33,888 bases of DNA from Clostridium sp. Its GTDB lineage: Bacteria; Bacillota; Clostridia; Peptostreptococcales; Peptostreptococcaceae. Each line of letters begins with the position of its first letter. The stretch's first letter is position 1. The position numbers and the translations under genes are program-made. Under the pieces are notes generated by a model that saw only the letters and a program-made list of their open reading frames with translations, made no database searches and had not been told where the DNA came from. The stretch lies in assembly GCA_022782605.1 (NCBI GenBank), contig JALFMW010000358.1, positions 1 to 33,888 of the forward strand. The letters are read 5' to 3'. Below are positions 8,129 to 16,345 of the stretch, in pieces.

Positions 8129-9022
8129 ATGAGATATGATATAGCAATAGTAGGAAGTGGTCCAGCAGGACTTTCAGCAGCAATAAATGCAAAAATAAGA
8201 AATAAAAATATAATCGTATTTGGGACTGAAAATTTAAGTAACAAGCTTGAAAAGGCACCTGAAATAAATAACTATTTAGGATTTTATGAAATTAGTGGTG
8301 AAGATTTAAAAAATAAATTTAAAGATCACATAGATAGTATGGGCATTGAAGTAAATAACAATAGAATTACTAATATTTATGCAATGGGTGATTATTTTGC
8401 TCTAATAAGTGGAGAAAATATGTTTGAAGCAACTACAGTTATTTTAGCAACTGGTGTGCAATATGGAAAGCCTATCAAGGGAGAAGAAGAATATTTAGGT
8501 AGAGGTGTTGGATACTGTGCAACATGTGATGCTCCTTTATACAAAGAAAAAACTGTGGCAATAATAGGATATAATAAAGAAGCTGAAGAAGAAGCAAACT
8601 TTTTAAATGAAATAGCGTCAAAAACATATTTTATACCTATGTATAAAGGTGAAGGGCTAATGAGAGGTAATAACTTAGATGATACTATAGAAGTTATTAA
8701 TGAAAGACCTATAGAAATAAAAGGTGAAACACTTGTAAATCAAGTTTCATTTAAGACTAAAAACATAGATGTAGATGGAGTATTTGTAATTAAAGATAGT
8801 GCATCACCAAAAACTTTAGTTCCAGGACTTGATGTAGATGGTTCACATGTTAAAGTTGATATAAATATGAATACAAATATATCAGGTTGCTTTGCTTGTG
8901 GTGATATAGCAGGTAAGCCTTATTCATATATAAAATCAGCAGGTCAAGGACAAATAGCTGCAATTAATGCAGTTTCATATTTGGATCAGTTAAAAATAAA
9001 AGAAAGAAATGAAAATAAGTAA
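8129..9022 (+). CDS. trxB: Thioredoxin reductase of the ferredoxin-dependent (FFTR-like) type
   Basis: A 297-aa flavoprotein. Residues 9-14 (GSGPAG) begin the FAD-binding fold, the redox site CATC is at Cys130/Cys133, and the second FAD contact is CACGDIAG near residue 257. The central domain should carry the NADPH motifs (GxGxxA and HRRxxxR), but here reads IIGYNKEAEEEANF (about 145-158) and TYFIP with no HRR-type arginines. That pattern is known from NADPH-independent, ferredoxin-linked flavin thioredoxin reductases of clostridia. The frame opens at a GTG at 8111; ATG 8129 is chosen because GGTGAT (8119-8124) is placed correctly for it and the protein then begins MRYDIAIVG like its family. 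It should regenerate the thioredoxin encoded just upstream. The cofactor assignment is inference from motif loss. Confidence 0.88.
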   Translation: MRYDIAIVGSGPAGLSAAINAKIRNKNIIVFGTENLSNKLEKAPEINNYLGFYEISGEDLKNKFKDHIDSMGIEVNNNRITNIYAMGDYFALISGENMFEATTVILATGVQYGKPIKGEEEYLGRGVGYCATCDAPLYKEKTVAIIGYNKEAEEEANFLNEIASKTYFIPMYKGEGLMRGNNLDDTIEVINERPIEIKGETLVNQVSFKTKNIDVDGVFVIKDSASPKTLVPGLDVDGSHVKVDINMNTNISGCFACGDIAGKPYSYIKSAGQGQIAAINAVSYLDQLKIKERNENK

Positions 9023-9029
9023 TTTTTTT

Positions 9030-9078
9030 AAGAGTTAATGTAAGTTATATTCTACATAATTTACATTAACTCTTTTTA
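9030..9078 (+). terminator. Terminator after trxB
   Basis: AGAGTTAATGTAA (9031-9043) pairs perfectly with TTACATTAACTCT (9061-9073), followed by TTTT. Confidence 0.88.
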
Positions 9079-9212
9079 AATAGGGAAATTTAAGAAAAAT
9101 TAAACTTTTTGCAAAAAAATAAAAACTATAAGAGGAATAAAAAAAAACATGTCTAATCTAATATATAAATATAGTAATTATATTTAATATATTAAAATTT
9201 AAGGGGGAGAAT

Positions 9213-10448
9213 ATGAGAGACTTAATCAACAAATGGAATCAAATTAGTTTAGTAAAGAGAATACTAATAGGGTTGGTAATCGGTATCATTTTAGCATTAA
9301 CAGTACCTAAGGCTGCAAGTCCAGTAGTTATATTTGGAACATTGTTTGTAGGAGCATTAAAAGGTGTTGCTCCAATATTAGTTTTCTTTTTAGTTATGAG
9401 TGCCATATCTCAACATAAAAGTGGTAAGAAGACAAATATGAAATCTATAATAGTATTATATTTATTAGGTACATTTCTAGCTGGCTTTGTAGCAGTTGTG
9501 GCAAGTTTTATGTTCCCAATAACATTAAAACTTGGAGCTAGTGCATCTGATGTGGCGCCTCCAGGAGGTGTTGGAGAAGTACTTATGAATTTACTTAATA
9601 ATATAGTCAAAAATCCTGTAACTTCTTTATCAGAAGCAAATTATATAGGAATATTAGCATGGGCTGTAGTGTTAGGACTTGCTCTTAAAAATGCAAAGGA
9701 AAGTACAAAAACTATGATAAGTAATGTATCAGATGCTCTATCTCAAGTAGTTAGATGGGTAATAAACTTTGCACCCCTTGGAATAATGGGATTAGTATTT
9801 GACAGTTTGGCAACTAATGGAATAAGTGCCTTTGGAGCATATTTACAATTAATATTCTTACTAGTTGGAGTAATGGCTTTTATAGCTTTAGTAGTAAATC
9901 CTTTGATAACGTTTGCTGGAATAAGAAAAAACCCATATCCACTTGTATTTAAATGCTTAAAAGATAGTGGACTTACAGCATTTTTTACAAGAAGTTCAGC
10001 TGCCAATATACCAGTAAATATGGAACTTTGTGAAGAGTTAGGTCTTGATAAAGATACATACTCAGTTTCTATACCACTAGGAGCTACAATCAATATGGGT
10101 GGAGCTGCAGTTACTATATCAATATTAACTTTAGCAGCAGTTCACACAATGGGAATAGAAGTTGATTTAGGTATGGCTTTACTTCTTTCTCTATTATCAG
10201 CAGTAAGTGCTTGTGGAGCATCAGGAGTTGCTGGAGGAAGTTTACTTTTAATACCTCTTGCTTGTTCATTATTTGGAATATCTAATGATGTGGCTATGCA
10301 AGTTGTTGGAGTTGGATTTGTAGTAGGTGTAATACAAGACTCTTGTGAAACTGCACTTAATTCATCAACAGATGTTTTATTTACAGCAGTGGCAGAGTTT
10401 GCTAAGAGACGTAAAAATAAAGTGGTAAAATTAGAAGAGTTAAGTTAA
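9213..10448 (+). CDS. sstT: Serine/threonine:Na+ symporter
   Basis: A 411-aa polytopic importer of the dicarboxylate/amino acid:cation symporter family, with eight to ten hydrophobic segments and re-entrant loops. The SstT subgroup is indicated by [11 protein letters not shown] near residue 114, the hairpin-1 serine stretch [19 protein letters not shown] near residue 267, [13 protein letters not shown] and [19 protein letters not shown]. The ATG has an AAGGGGGA site. It stands alone between two terminators. No T-box or other amino-acid-responsive RNA is visible in its 134-bp upstream region. Confidence 0.93.
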   Translation: MRDLINKWNQISLVKRILIGLVIGIILALTVPKAASPVVIFGTLFVGALKGVAPILVFFLVMSAISQHKSGKKTNMKSIIVLYLLGTFLAGFVAVVASFMFPITLKLGASASDVAPPGGVGEVLMNLLNNIVKNPVTSLSEANYIGILAWAVVLGLALKNAKESTKTMISNVSDALSQVVRWVINFAPLGIMGLVFDSLATNGISAFGAYLQLIFLLVGVMAFIALVVNPLITFAGIRKNPYPLVFKCLKDSGLTAFFTRSSAANIPVNMELCEELGLDKDTYSVSIPLGATINMGGAAVTISILTLAAVHTMGIEVDLGMALLLSLLSAVSACGASGVAGGSLLLIPLACSLFGISNDVAMQVVGVGFVVGVIQDSCETALNSSTDVLFTAVAEFAKRRKNKVVKLEELS

Positions 10449-10473
10449 TAATTAATATTTATGAATTAAAGAA

Positions 10474-10505
10474 AGTCTAAGATATAATTTATCTTAGGCT
10501 TTTTA
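10474..10505 (+). terminator. Terminator after sstT
   Basis: AGTCTAAGAT pairs with ATCTTAGGCT (one G-U pair), followed by TTTTAATT. Confidence 0.82.
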
Positions 10506-10631
10506 ATTACAAGGAGTTTACAAAAACTTAAAATTGAGTGATAGCAAAGAATATAGTACTATAAAATAAAATATTTTTATGAAAAATAATAAATATGATT
10601 GCAGGAAATAATTAAGTATACTACTATTTAG

Positions 10632-10647
10632 TTAAGTAAGTACTTAA
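10632..10647. promoter_or_regulatory. Probable ArsR-family operator
   Basis: Perfect inverted repeat TTAAGTA-AG-TACTTAA, 17 bp before the ArsR start and next to its ribosome binding site. ArsR/SmtB repressors commonly bind such imperfect or perfect 12-2-12-type repeats in their own promoters; autoregulation is inferred. Confidence 0.5.
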
Positions 10648-10663
10648 TTAAAAAGAGGTATCC

Positions 10664-11032
10664 ATGGAAACTGTAGTTAAAATTTTTAAAGCATTAAGTG
10701 ATGAAACTAGATTAAAAATACTTATGATTATATCTAGTAAAGTAATGTGTCAAAGGGGTATATCTAAGTGTTTACAAATTTCAGACTCGGCTGTTTCTCA
10801 ACATATTAAAATATTGAAAGATGCAGACATTATAACCAGGTATAAAGAAGGATATTATGTATTTTATAAAATAAACAAAGATATTTTTAATGAATGCATA
10901 GAATTTATGAGGTTTTTAGAGACTAAGGATCATACTTTTATTGACATAAATAATACTGAAAAAAATGAACAGTGTTGTAAAGTTACTTGTAAAGGTAAAA
11001 AGAGATGCTGTAAAAAAGGGGAGGAAATGTAA
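10664..11032 (+). CDS. ArsR/SmtB-family transcriptional regulator with Cys-rich tail
   Basis: A 122-aa winged-helix regulator. The fold runs from IFKALSDETRLKILMII (residues about 6-22) through the recognition region QISDSAVSQHIKILKDADII to the wing YKEGYYVFYKI. A single Cys-containing helix 3 region (MCQRGISKCL, with two Cys) lies where metal-sensing ArsR proteins bind their ligand. The last 20 residues hold a further run of cysteines (CC, C, CC) among lysines, which is unusual. AGAGGT precedes the ATG. The stop overlaps the start of the NifX-like gene by one base (TAATG), so the two are translationally coupled. A metal or sulfide/redox sensor role is likely but the inducer is unknown. Confidence 0.85.
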   Translation: METVVKIFKALSDETRLKILMIISSKVMCQRGISKCLQISDSAVSQHIKILKDADIITRYKEGYYVFYKINKDIFNECIEFMRFLETKDHTFIDINNTEKNEQCCKVTCKGKKRCCKKGEEM

Positions 11033-11403
11033 TGAGAGTTTGTATACCAGTTGAAAAAAATGAAGGAGCAGAAAGTAAGCCATATAATCATTTTGGTTCT
11101 GCACCAAAATTCTTAATAGTAAATTTAGAAGGTGAAGAAATAGAAGTTATAGATAATGGAGATTTAGGCCATGAACATGGTAATTGTCAACCAATAAAAG
11201 CATTAGCTAACAAGCCTGTTGATGTAGTAATAGTAAGAGGAATAGGTGCAGGAGCAATATCAAAATTGAATTCTATGGGAACTAGAGTATTCCAAGGTGT
11301 AGAAGGTAATGTAGGGGAAAATGTTGAGTTATTAAAAGCAAATAAATTAATGGAATTCACAGTTAATAACGGATGTAATCATCACGATTGTGGCCATCAC
11401 TAA
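11032..11403 (+). CDS. NifX/NifB-type dinitrogenase cofactor-fold protein
   Basis: A 123-aa protein of the dinitrogenase Fe-Mo cofactor biosynthesis family (NifX/NafY/MTH1175-like). Visible landmarks are the N-terminal MRVCIPVE strand, SKPYNHFGSAPKFLIVN, and the central VVIVRGIGAGAISKLNSMG. The tail after residue 112 (NGCNHHDCGHH) adds four His and two Cys, suggesting metal binding. GGGGAGGA sits ahead of the ATG, inside the end of the regulator gene. No nitrogenase genes are nearby; such stand-alone proteins in anaerobes are usually uncharacterised and may bind Fe-S clusters or metal. It is followed by a terminator. Confidence 0.85.
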   Translation: MRVCIPVEKNEGAESKPYNHFGSAPKFLIVNLEGEEIEVIDNGDLGHEHGNCQPIKALANKPVDVVIVRGIGAGAISKLNSMGTRVFQGVEGNVGENVELLKANKLMEFTVNNGCNHHDCGHH

Positions 11404-11406
11404 AAA

Positions 11407-11447
11407 TAAAAACTCTTGAGACTATATACAGTTTCAAGAGTTTTTAT
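11407..11447 (+). terminator. Terminator after the NifX-like gene
   Basis: AAAACTCTTGAGAC pairs with GTTTCAAGAGTTTT across an 8-nt loop; the stem runs into TTTTTATTTATT. Confidence 0.87.
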
Positions 11448-11523
11448 TTATTAATATTTTAGCAGTAAAAATTGAAATATAATTTATTACAAGAATTTTA
11501 TAGATAGATCTTTTATAAGAAAC

Positions 11524-11553
11524 TTGTATTAAGGGATAAAATTAGGATATAAT
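11524..11553 (+). promoter_or_regulatory. Putative sigma-A promoter of recQ
   Basis: TTGTAT (11524-11529), an 18-bp spacer, and TATAAT (11548-11553), 38 bp upstream of the recQ start. Confidence 0.5.
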
Positions 11554-11590
11554 TATTAACAAACACAAGTTCGGATAAAGGAGATAAATT

Positions 11591-14065
11591 ATGTATAAAA
11601 AACCTATAGAAATATTGGAAAAATATTTTGGATATAAAAGTTTTAGACCGGGTCAAGAAAATATAATTAATTCCATATTAGAAAAAAGAGATGTATTATC
11701 AATAATACCAACAGGTGGAGGAAAGTCATTATGTTATCAAATTCCAGCATTAGTACTAGATGGATTAACTATAGTAATATCGCCTTTAATATCTTTAATG
11801 AAGGATCAGGTGGATACATTAAAAAGTATGGGTATAGAAGCCGAATTTATTAATAGTTCATTAAATAGTGAAGAATATAATTTTATACTTGAAAACATAA
11901 AAGCTGATAAATATAAGCTTTTATATGTGGCACCAGAAAGACTTGATAGTACTGATTTTATAAATTTAATAAAAAATAAAAATATAAGTCAAATTGCAAT
12001 AGATGAAGCTCACTGTATTTCCAGCTGGGGACATGATTTTAGAAAAAGCTATACAAAAATACCTTACTTTATAGATGTTTTACATAAAAGACCTATAGTT
12101 ACTGCATTTACAGCCACTGCCAATGAACAAGTAAGAGATGATATTATAAATACGCTAAATTTAAATCATCCAAGAATTTATATATCAGGATTTAACAGAG
12201 AAAATTTATCAATAAATATAGTTAAATCTGCTTCAAAGAAAAGTTTTTTAAATAGATATGTTCAAAATCATAAGAATGAATCGGGAATTATATATGCAGC
12301 TACTAGAAAAGAAGTAGAAAATATATATGAAATGTTATCTAAAAATAACTACTCTATTTCGAAATATCATGCAGGTTTATCTAATGAAATAAGAAAAGAA
12401 AATCAAGAGAAGTTCGTAAAAGATGAAATTAAGATAATGATTGCTACAAATGCCTTTGGAATGGGTATCGATAAATTAAATGTAAGATGGGTAATACATT
12501 ATAATATGCCTCAAAGTATAGAAAACTATTATCAGGAAATTGGCAGAGCAGGAAGAGATGGACAACCTAGTGAATGTATACTGCTATTTTCTCAAGGAGA
12601 TGTTCAAACTCAAAAATATTTAATAGAGATGGGTATAGAAAATCCTATTAGAAAGCAAATTCAATATAAGAAGCTACAACAAATGGTAGATTTAGTTCAT
12701 AGTAAAAACTGCTATAGAAAAAATATACTAAATTACTTTGGTGAAGATTTAGAAAATAACTGCAATAATTGTAGTAACTGTTTAACTGATGGAAATGTTG
12801 TTGATAAAACTTTAGATGCTCAAAAGGTGATATCTTGTATATATAGAATGAAAAGAAGTTTTGGCGCTACTATGATAATAGATGTACTTAGAGGATCTAA
12901 AAATAAAAAAGTGATAGAGCATAACTTTAATAATTTAAGCACTTATGGAATAATGAAAAATTATTCAGCAGAGGATTTAAAAACTTTTATAAATACTTTA
13001 GTATCTCATGGATTTTTAGATGTGACTGAAAATATGGGAACGAGGGGCACTTACCCTACTATAAGATTAAATAACAATTCTATGAAAGTACTAAAAAATG
13101 AAATAAAAGTTGAATTTAAAGAGTCTAAAGTATCTGAATCTAAATATGTGAAAAATGAACTTTATGAAAAACTTATAGAAGTTAGAAAAGAAATTGCAAT
13201 GGAAAACAGAATTGCTCCATATATGGTATTTGGAGATGCAACTTTAAATGAAATGGCAAGTACTTATGCAACTACAAAAGAGGAAATGCTTAGTATATCT
13301 GGAGTGGGAGAAGTTAAATATGAAAGATATGCTCATAAATTTGAAGATACAATAAGAGAATATATAAAAGAAAAAAATATAGATAAAATAAACTTATTAA
13401 AGCTAGATGAACAAAATAGAAAAATAACATCTAAGAAGGATGAATTTTTTGAGGTAAATACAGATAAGAATTTATATGAAGAGTTAAAAGAATATAGAGA
13501 TAAAAAAGCTAAGTTAGAATATATTTATCCAAATGCTTTACTTAGTAAAAACACCTTAAAAGAAATAAGTGGAAGATACCCTTTAAATGAAGATGAATTA
13601 AAGGATATAAGTGGTATAGGTCCTGTTAAAATCGATAAATATGGTATGGAAATTTTAGATATAGTAAAAAATTATGTAGAAGAAAATAATATAATACCTA
13701 AATGGGAGTATAAGAAAAGATTAAAGCTAATACTTGATGGAGATAGCAGAAAAGATAATGAAATAGCTCTAGATTTATTAAATCAAGGAAAATCTTTAGA
13801 GTATGTATGTGAAGAATTGGAAATATCTATTTATTCAGCTTTAACTTATATTTATGATTATATAAAAGAAGGAAATATAATAAAATTTGATTTAGATTTA
13901 AAAGATTTTTATGATGAAAATGAAGAAATAATGATAAATGAGGCTATTGAAAGATTTGGAACTCAGAAAATAAATGTTTTAAAGAAAGTACTTCCTGATT
14001 TTATTAAATACCCTACTATTAGAGCTGTGCTTTTAGACAAGATGTTATACAAAGTAAAATTATAA
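11591..14065 (+). CDS. recQ: ATP-dependent DNA helicase RecQ, long form with tandem HRDC
   Basis: An 824-aa 3'-5' DNA helicase acting in recombination and fork repair. Motor domains contain Walker A TGGGKS (41-46), DEAH (138-141), TATA and motif VI QEIGRAGRDG. A zinc-binding cluster follows (Cys374, 391, 394, 397), then the RQC winged helix (about 405-510). There are two HRDC-like domains: about 522-595 (ISGVGEVKYERYAHKF) and about 626-700 (ISGIGPVKIDKYGMEIL). The final 115 residues include a RecQ C-terminal helix-turn-helix (about 705-780). Typical RecQ is about 600 aa with one HRDC, so this is extended. AAAGGAGAT precedes the ATG. Confidence 0.95.
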   Translation: MYKKPIEILEKYFGYKSFRPGQENIINSILEKRDVLSIIPTGGGKSLCYQIPALVLDGLTIVISPLISLMKDQVDTLKSMGIEAEFINSSLNSEEYNFILENIKADKYKLLYVAPERLDSTDFINLIKNKNISQIAIDEAHCISSWGHDFRKSYTKIPYFIDVLHKRPIVTAFTATANEQVRDDIINTLNLNHPRIYISGFNRENLSINIVKSASKKSFLNRYVQNHKNESGIIYAATRKEVENIYEMLSKNNYSISKYHAGLSNEIRKENQEKFVKDEIKIMIATNAFGMGIDKLNVRWVIHYNMPQSIENYYQEIGRAGRDGQPSECILLFSQGDVQTQKYLIEMGIENPIRKQIQYKKLQQMVDLVHSKNCYRKNILNYFGEDLENNCNNCSNCLTDGNVVDKTLDAQKVISCIYRMKRSFGATMIIDVLRGSKNKKVIEHNFNNLSTYGIMKNYSAEDLKTFINTLVSHGFLDVTENMGTRGTYPTIRLNNNSMKVLKNEIKVEFKESKVSESKYVKNELYEKLIEVRKEIAMENRIAPYMVFGDATLNEMASTYATTKEEMLSISGVGEVKYERYAHKFEDTIREYIKEKNIDKINLLKLDEQNRKITSKKDEFFEVNTDKNLYEELKEYRDKKAKLEYIYPNALLSKNTLKEISGRYPLNEDELKDISGIGPVKIDKYGMEILDIVKNYVEENNIIPKWEYKKRLKLILDGDSRKDNEIALDLLNQGKSLEYVCEELEISIYSALTYIYDYIKEGNIIKFDLDLKDFYDENEEIMINEAIERFGTQKINVLKKVLPDFIKYPTIRAVLLDKMLYKVKL

Positions 14066-14168
14066 GTATTGTACTTCAATGTTATATCTTTTGTATTAAT
14101 AAAAAAGGAATTTTTATAAGCCATATAGAATAAGTAATAAGATTATACTTATTTAGTGGAGGCTTAAT

Positions 14169-14426
14169 ATGAATGATGTAGATAGATGGAAAAGATTAAA
14201 TGTATATGTAAGTTTGGGTGGATTAGTATTTTGCATAATCAGTTTATTATTTGTAAGATATAATCCTCTAATAATGTGTTTAGCGGCATTTGGTTTAGGT
14301 ATAGCTTGGAAAGGATTTAAAAATATTTATAAAAATGTAGATCCTCCAAATACTGAAAAGGTAACTGATCCTTATGATAATAATATGATTAAAGCTAAAA
14401 AGAAAAAAAAGAAGAAAAAAAGATAA
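14169..14426 (+). CDS. Small two-helix membrane protein with poly-lysine tail
   Basis: An 85-aa protein, not recognised. Two hydrophobic segments (about residues 12-30 and 33-48, with a GLGIAWKG end) are joined by a short turn, then a hydrophilic tail ends in about ten Lys. The tail is encoded by an A-rich run (about 14393-14423), a possible slippage site. A GGAGG site 6 bp before the ATG supports translation. It lies about 100 bp after recQ with no clear terminator between them. Confidence 0.65.
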   Translation: MNDVDRWKRLNVYVSLGGLVFCIISLLFVRYNPLIMCLAAFGLGIAWKGFKNIYKNVDPPNTEKVTDPYDNNMIKAKKKKKKKKR

Positions 14427-14433
14427 TTTATTG

Positions 14434-14470
14434 ATAAAGTCATAGTATTAATGCTATGACTTTATTTTAT
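14434..14470 (+). terminator. Terminator after the two-helix membrane protein gene
   Basis: ATAAAGTCATAG pairs with CTATGACTTTAT (14434-14445 and 14454-14465), followed by TTTATAT-like sequence. Confidence 0.75.
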
Positions 14471-14504
14471 ATTTATAAAAAATAGATATGATGTGTATCA
14501 AAAT

Positions 14505-14550
14505 AATAAAGTAAACATATGAGAAGATATTCTAATATGTTCACTTTATT
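14505..14550 (-). terminator. Probable terminator of the minus-strand 76-aa gene
   Basis: A 16-bp stem with one mismatch: 14505-14520 pairs with 14535-14550, with a 14-nt loop. It lies immediately beyond the stop of the minus-strand gene. The minus-strand T-tract is weak (TTATTATTTT). Confidence 0.6.
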
Positions 14551-14556
14551 GGTGAA

Positions 14557-14787
14557 TTATTCAAACTCTTTTAAAGATATTATAGCGTTACTTGGAAAGT
14601 AATAAGTATTTTCCTTATCAAAATTACTTTTATGATAATCTGTGCCAGAATTGGATAGTGTTGGTGCAATTGTAATGGAATTATCTGTTGTCTCAACAAC
14701 TTCACCTATTATAGGGGTTTTGCTAAAATAAGTATTTACTACAACGGATTTATCTAAAAAATCATTATAATTATAATTATTATCCAC
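14557..14787 (-). CDS. Hypothetical 76-aa protein
   Basis: Not recognised. A small, acidic, Asn/Asp/Tyr-rich soluble protein with a beta-rich centre (KSVVVNTYFSKTPIIGEVVE, then SITIAPT) and no membrane segment or signal. Two GTG starts compete: the one at 14796 touches its own ribosome site, whereas GTG 14787 has GGAG with an ideal 8-bp gap, so the shorter form is chosen. The middle resembles a small barrel, but this is a guess. It is flanked by convergent terminators and stands alone on its strand. Confidence 0.55.
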   Translation of the reverse strand: MDNNYNYNDFLDKSVVVNTYFSKTPIIGEVVETTDNSITIAPTLSNSGTDYHKSNFDKENTYYFPSNAIISLKEFE

Positions 14788-15073
14788 TATATTCACTCCT
14801 TTTTATTATAAAAAGTAAAACTCACCTATTAGTATTATTTTAATTTCATAAGAAGATATACATTTAAAGAAGCAAAAAATCATAAAAATTCCATTGTATT
14901 TACTTAAAATTAAAAATAGTGGAATTAATTGTAAATGAATGGAAAAAGTATAGTATAATTAAATTAAATTACTTATATTGGGGAGAAGTATATAAAATAT
15001 CTTCAACTGTGAAATAATAGTTGGATTTATAGATAAAGATAATAAAGAAATGAAATTTTAAGTGGAGGTAAAT

Positions 15074-15682
15074 ATGAGTAAAATTAAAGAAGTATCAACT
15101 TTAGTGGAGACAAAATTTATAAGTCTTTATGATATAAAATACTTAAATAAATGTAATGAAGAAAAATCTTGGACAGTAGCATCAAGAAAAAAGAAAGAAG
15201 TTTTAGAGGAGATGTACTTAGAGGGTAAGAAAGATAAAATAGATGCAGTTATAATTTGTGCATATCATAAAGAAAAGAATAAATTAGTAATTATTAAAGA
15301 GTTTAGAGTTCCAATTAATAAATATATTTATGAACTTCCAGCAGGACTTGTGGATAGTAGTGATGATGATTTTTCAAGTGCTGTCATAAGAGAATTAAAA
15401 GAAGAAACAGGTCTTGATGTGGTAAAAATAAAAGAAGATTTAAGCTCTAAGCAAGTTTATTTATCACCAGGTATGACAGATGAATCAGCTGCATTTGTTT
15501 ATTGTATTTGTGAAGGAGAAGTTAGCAATAAATATCTTGAAGATGATGAAGATATAGAAGCAATTTTAGTATCTCAAGAAGAAGCAAAAACGATTATAAA
15601 AAATAATGATGTACCAATGGATATAAGAGTATATCTAGCACTACAATCTTTTGCTCTTTTAGGAGAAAAGATGTTTGAATAA
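15074..15682 (+). CDS. NUDIX hydrolase, ADP-ribose pyrophosphatase-like
   Basis: A 202-aa cytoplasmic NUDIX enzyme that would cleave ADP-ribose or related nucleoside diphosphates. The ADPRase layout is visible: KEFRVPINKYIYELPAGLVD ahead of the NUDIX box, which ends RELKEETGL (about residues 114-122), then YLSPGMTDE, the ADPRase specificity segment. The box is slightly irregular: the gap between the leading Gly and the Arg is 14 residues instead of 13 and the first Glu position reads Asp. A frame opens at GTG 15062, but this overlaps the ribosome site GTGGAGGT, so ATG 15074 is taken. Confidence 0.85.
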   Translation: MSKIKEVSTLVETKFISLYDIKYLNKCNEEKSWTVASRKKKEVLEEMYLEGKKDKIDAVIICAYHKEKNKLVIIKEFRVPINKYIYELPAGLVDSSDDDFSSAVIRELKEETGLDVVKIKEDLSSKQVYLSPGMTDESAAFVYCICEGEVSNKYLEDDEDIEAILVSQEEAKTIIKNNDVPMDIRVYLALQSFALLGEKMFE

Positions 15683-15700
15683 ATTTTAATAAGATAAATC

Positions 15701-15745
15701 ATAATCCCTCCATATTTTTAATATATAAAATTATGGAGGGATTAT
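15701..15745 (+). promoter_or_regulatory. Hairpin burying the ribosome binding site of the flavodoxin-like gene
   Basis: ATAATCCCTCCATA pairs perfectly with TATGGAGGGATTAT (14 bp; 15701-15714 and 15732-15745) around a 17-nt loop. The 3' arm contains the Shine-Dalgarno GGAGGG (15735-15740) and ends one base before the GTG start. No T-run follows, so it does not look like a normal terminator. Confidence 0.75.
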
Positions 15746-15746
15746 T

Positions 15747-16262
15747 GTGTCTTATAATAAAAAAATAGCAATTGTATATAAAAGTAAATATGGTTGTACT
15801 ATGAAGTATGCTGGATGGCTTGCAATAAAACTTGATGCAGATTTATATGAAGTTTCAGATGTGGGAAGATGGGATTTATTAAAATATAAAACAATTATTT
15901 TTGGCAGTCCAATATATAATTCTAAAATTTATCTACTAGATTATATATTAGAAAAATATAAAACTATTAAAAATAAAAATTTAATTCTTTATTGTGTAAA
16001 TTTAAATTTACAAAATAAAAAAGATATTATAGATTATAATTTTGAAAATGAGGAAGTTAAAAATAAGATTAAATTTTTTTTCTTAGATGGAAGTATAAAT
16101 TATGATAATTTAACTAGGATAGATAAAATAAAATTAAAAAAAAGTTTGAAGAAAAATAGAGCATTTAATGTTGTTAAGTTAGAGAAAAATATTAACGTAG
16201 ATAGAAGTGATAAACATACAATAAAGCCGATTATAAATTATGTATTGGAAAAAACTTATTAA
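15747..16262 (+). CDS. Flavodoxin-like protein (HemG/flavodoxin_5 type)
   Basis: A 171-aa protein with a flavodoxin fold. The N-terminal IAIVYKSKYGCTMKYAGWLA contains the phosphate-loop equivalent (SKYGCTMKYA), and IIFGSPIYNSKIYLLDYI is the second FMN-loop segment. This resembles protoporphyrinogen oxidase HemG-like or flavodoxin-domain proteins of clostridia. The C-terminal 60 residues are Lys/Asn-rich and unrecognised. GTG start; GGAGGG lies 6 bp upstream but sits inside a 14-bp hairpin. It is 64 bp after the NUDIX gene and is probably read from the same transcript. Electron-transfer function is inferred from the fold. Confidence 0.75.
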   Translation: MSYNKKIAIVYKSKYGCTMKYAGWLAIKLDADLYEVSDVGRWDLLKYKTIIFGSPIYNSKIYLLDYILEKYKTIKNKNLILYCVNLNLQNKKDIIDYNFENEEVKNKIKFFFLDGSINYDNLTRIDKIKLKKSLKKNRAFNVVKLEKNINVDRSDKHTIKPIINYVLEKTY

Positions 16263-16345
16263 AATAAAATGTATGCTTATGTATTATTTTTCAAAGTATT
16301 GATAATAATATACATGATATTGAAATTTATAAATGGAGGTAAAAA

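Noticed and set aside
9149-9187. Mini-ORF of 12 codons before sstT
   Set aside because: Ribosome site is too far away and the peptide is compositionally ordinary for AT-rich DNA.
14131-14154. AATAAGTA/TACTTATT repeat between recQ and the small membrane gene
   Set aside because: Resembles the ade palindrome only loosely; not enough to claim a shared operator.
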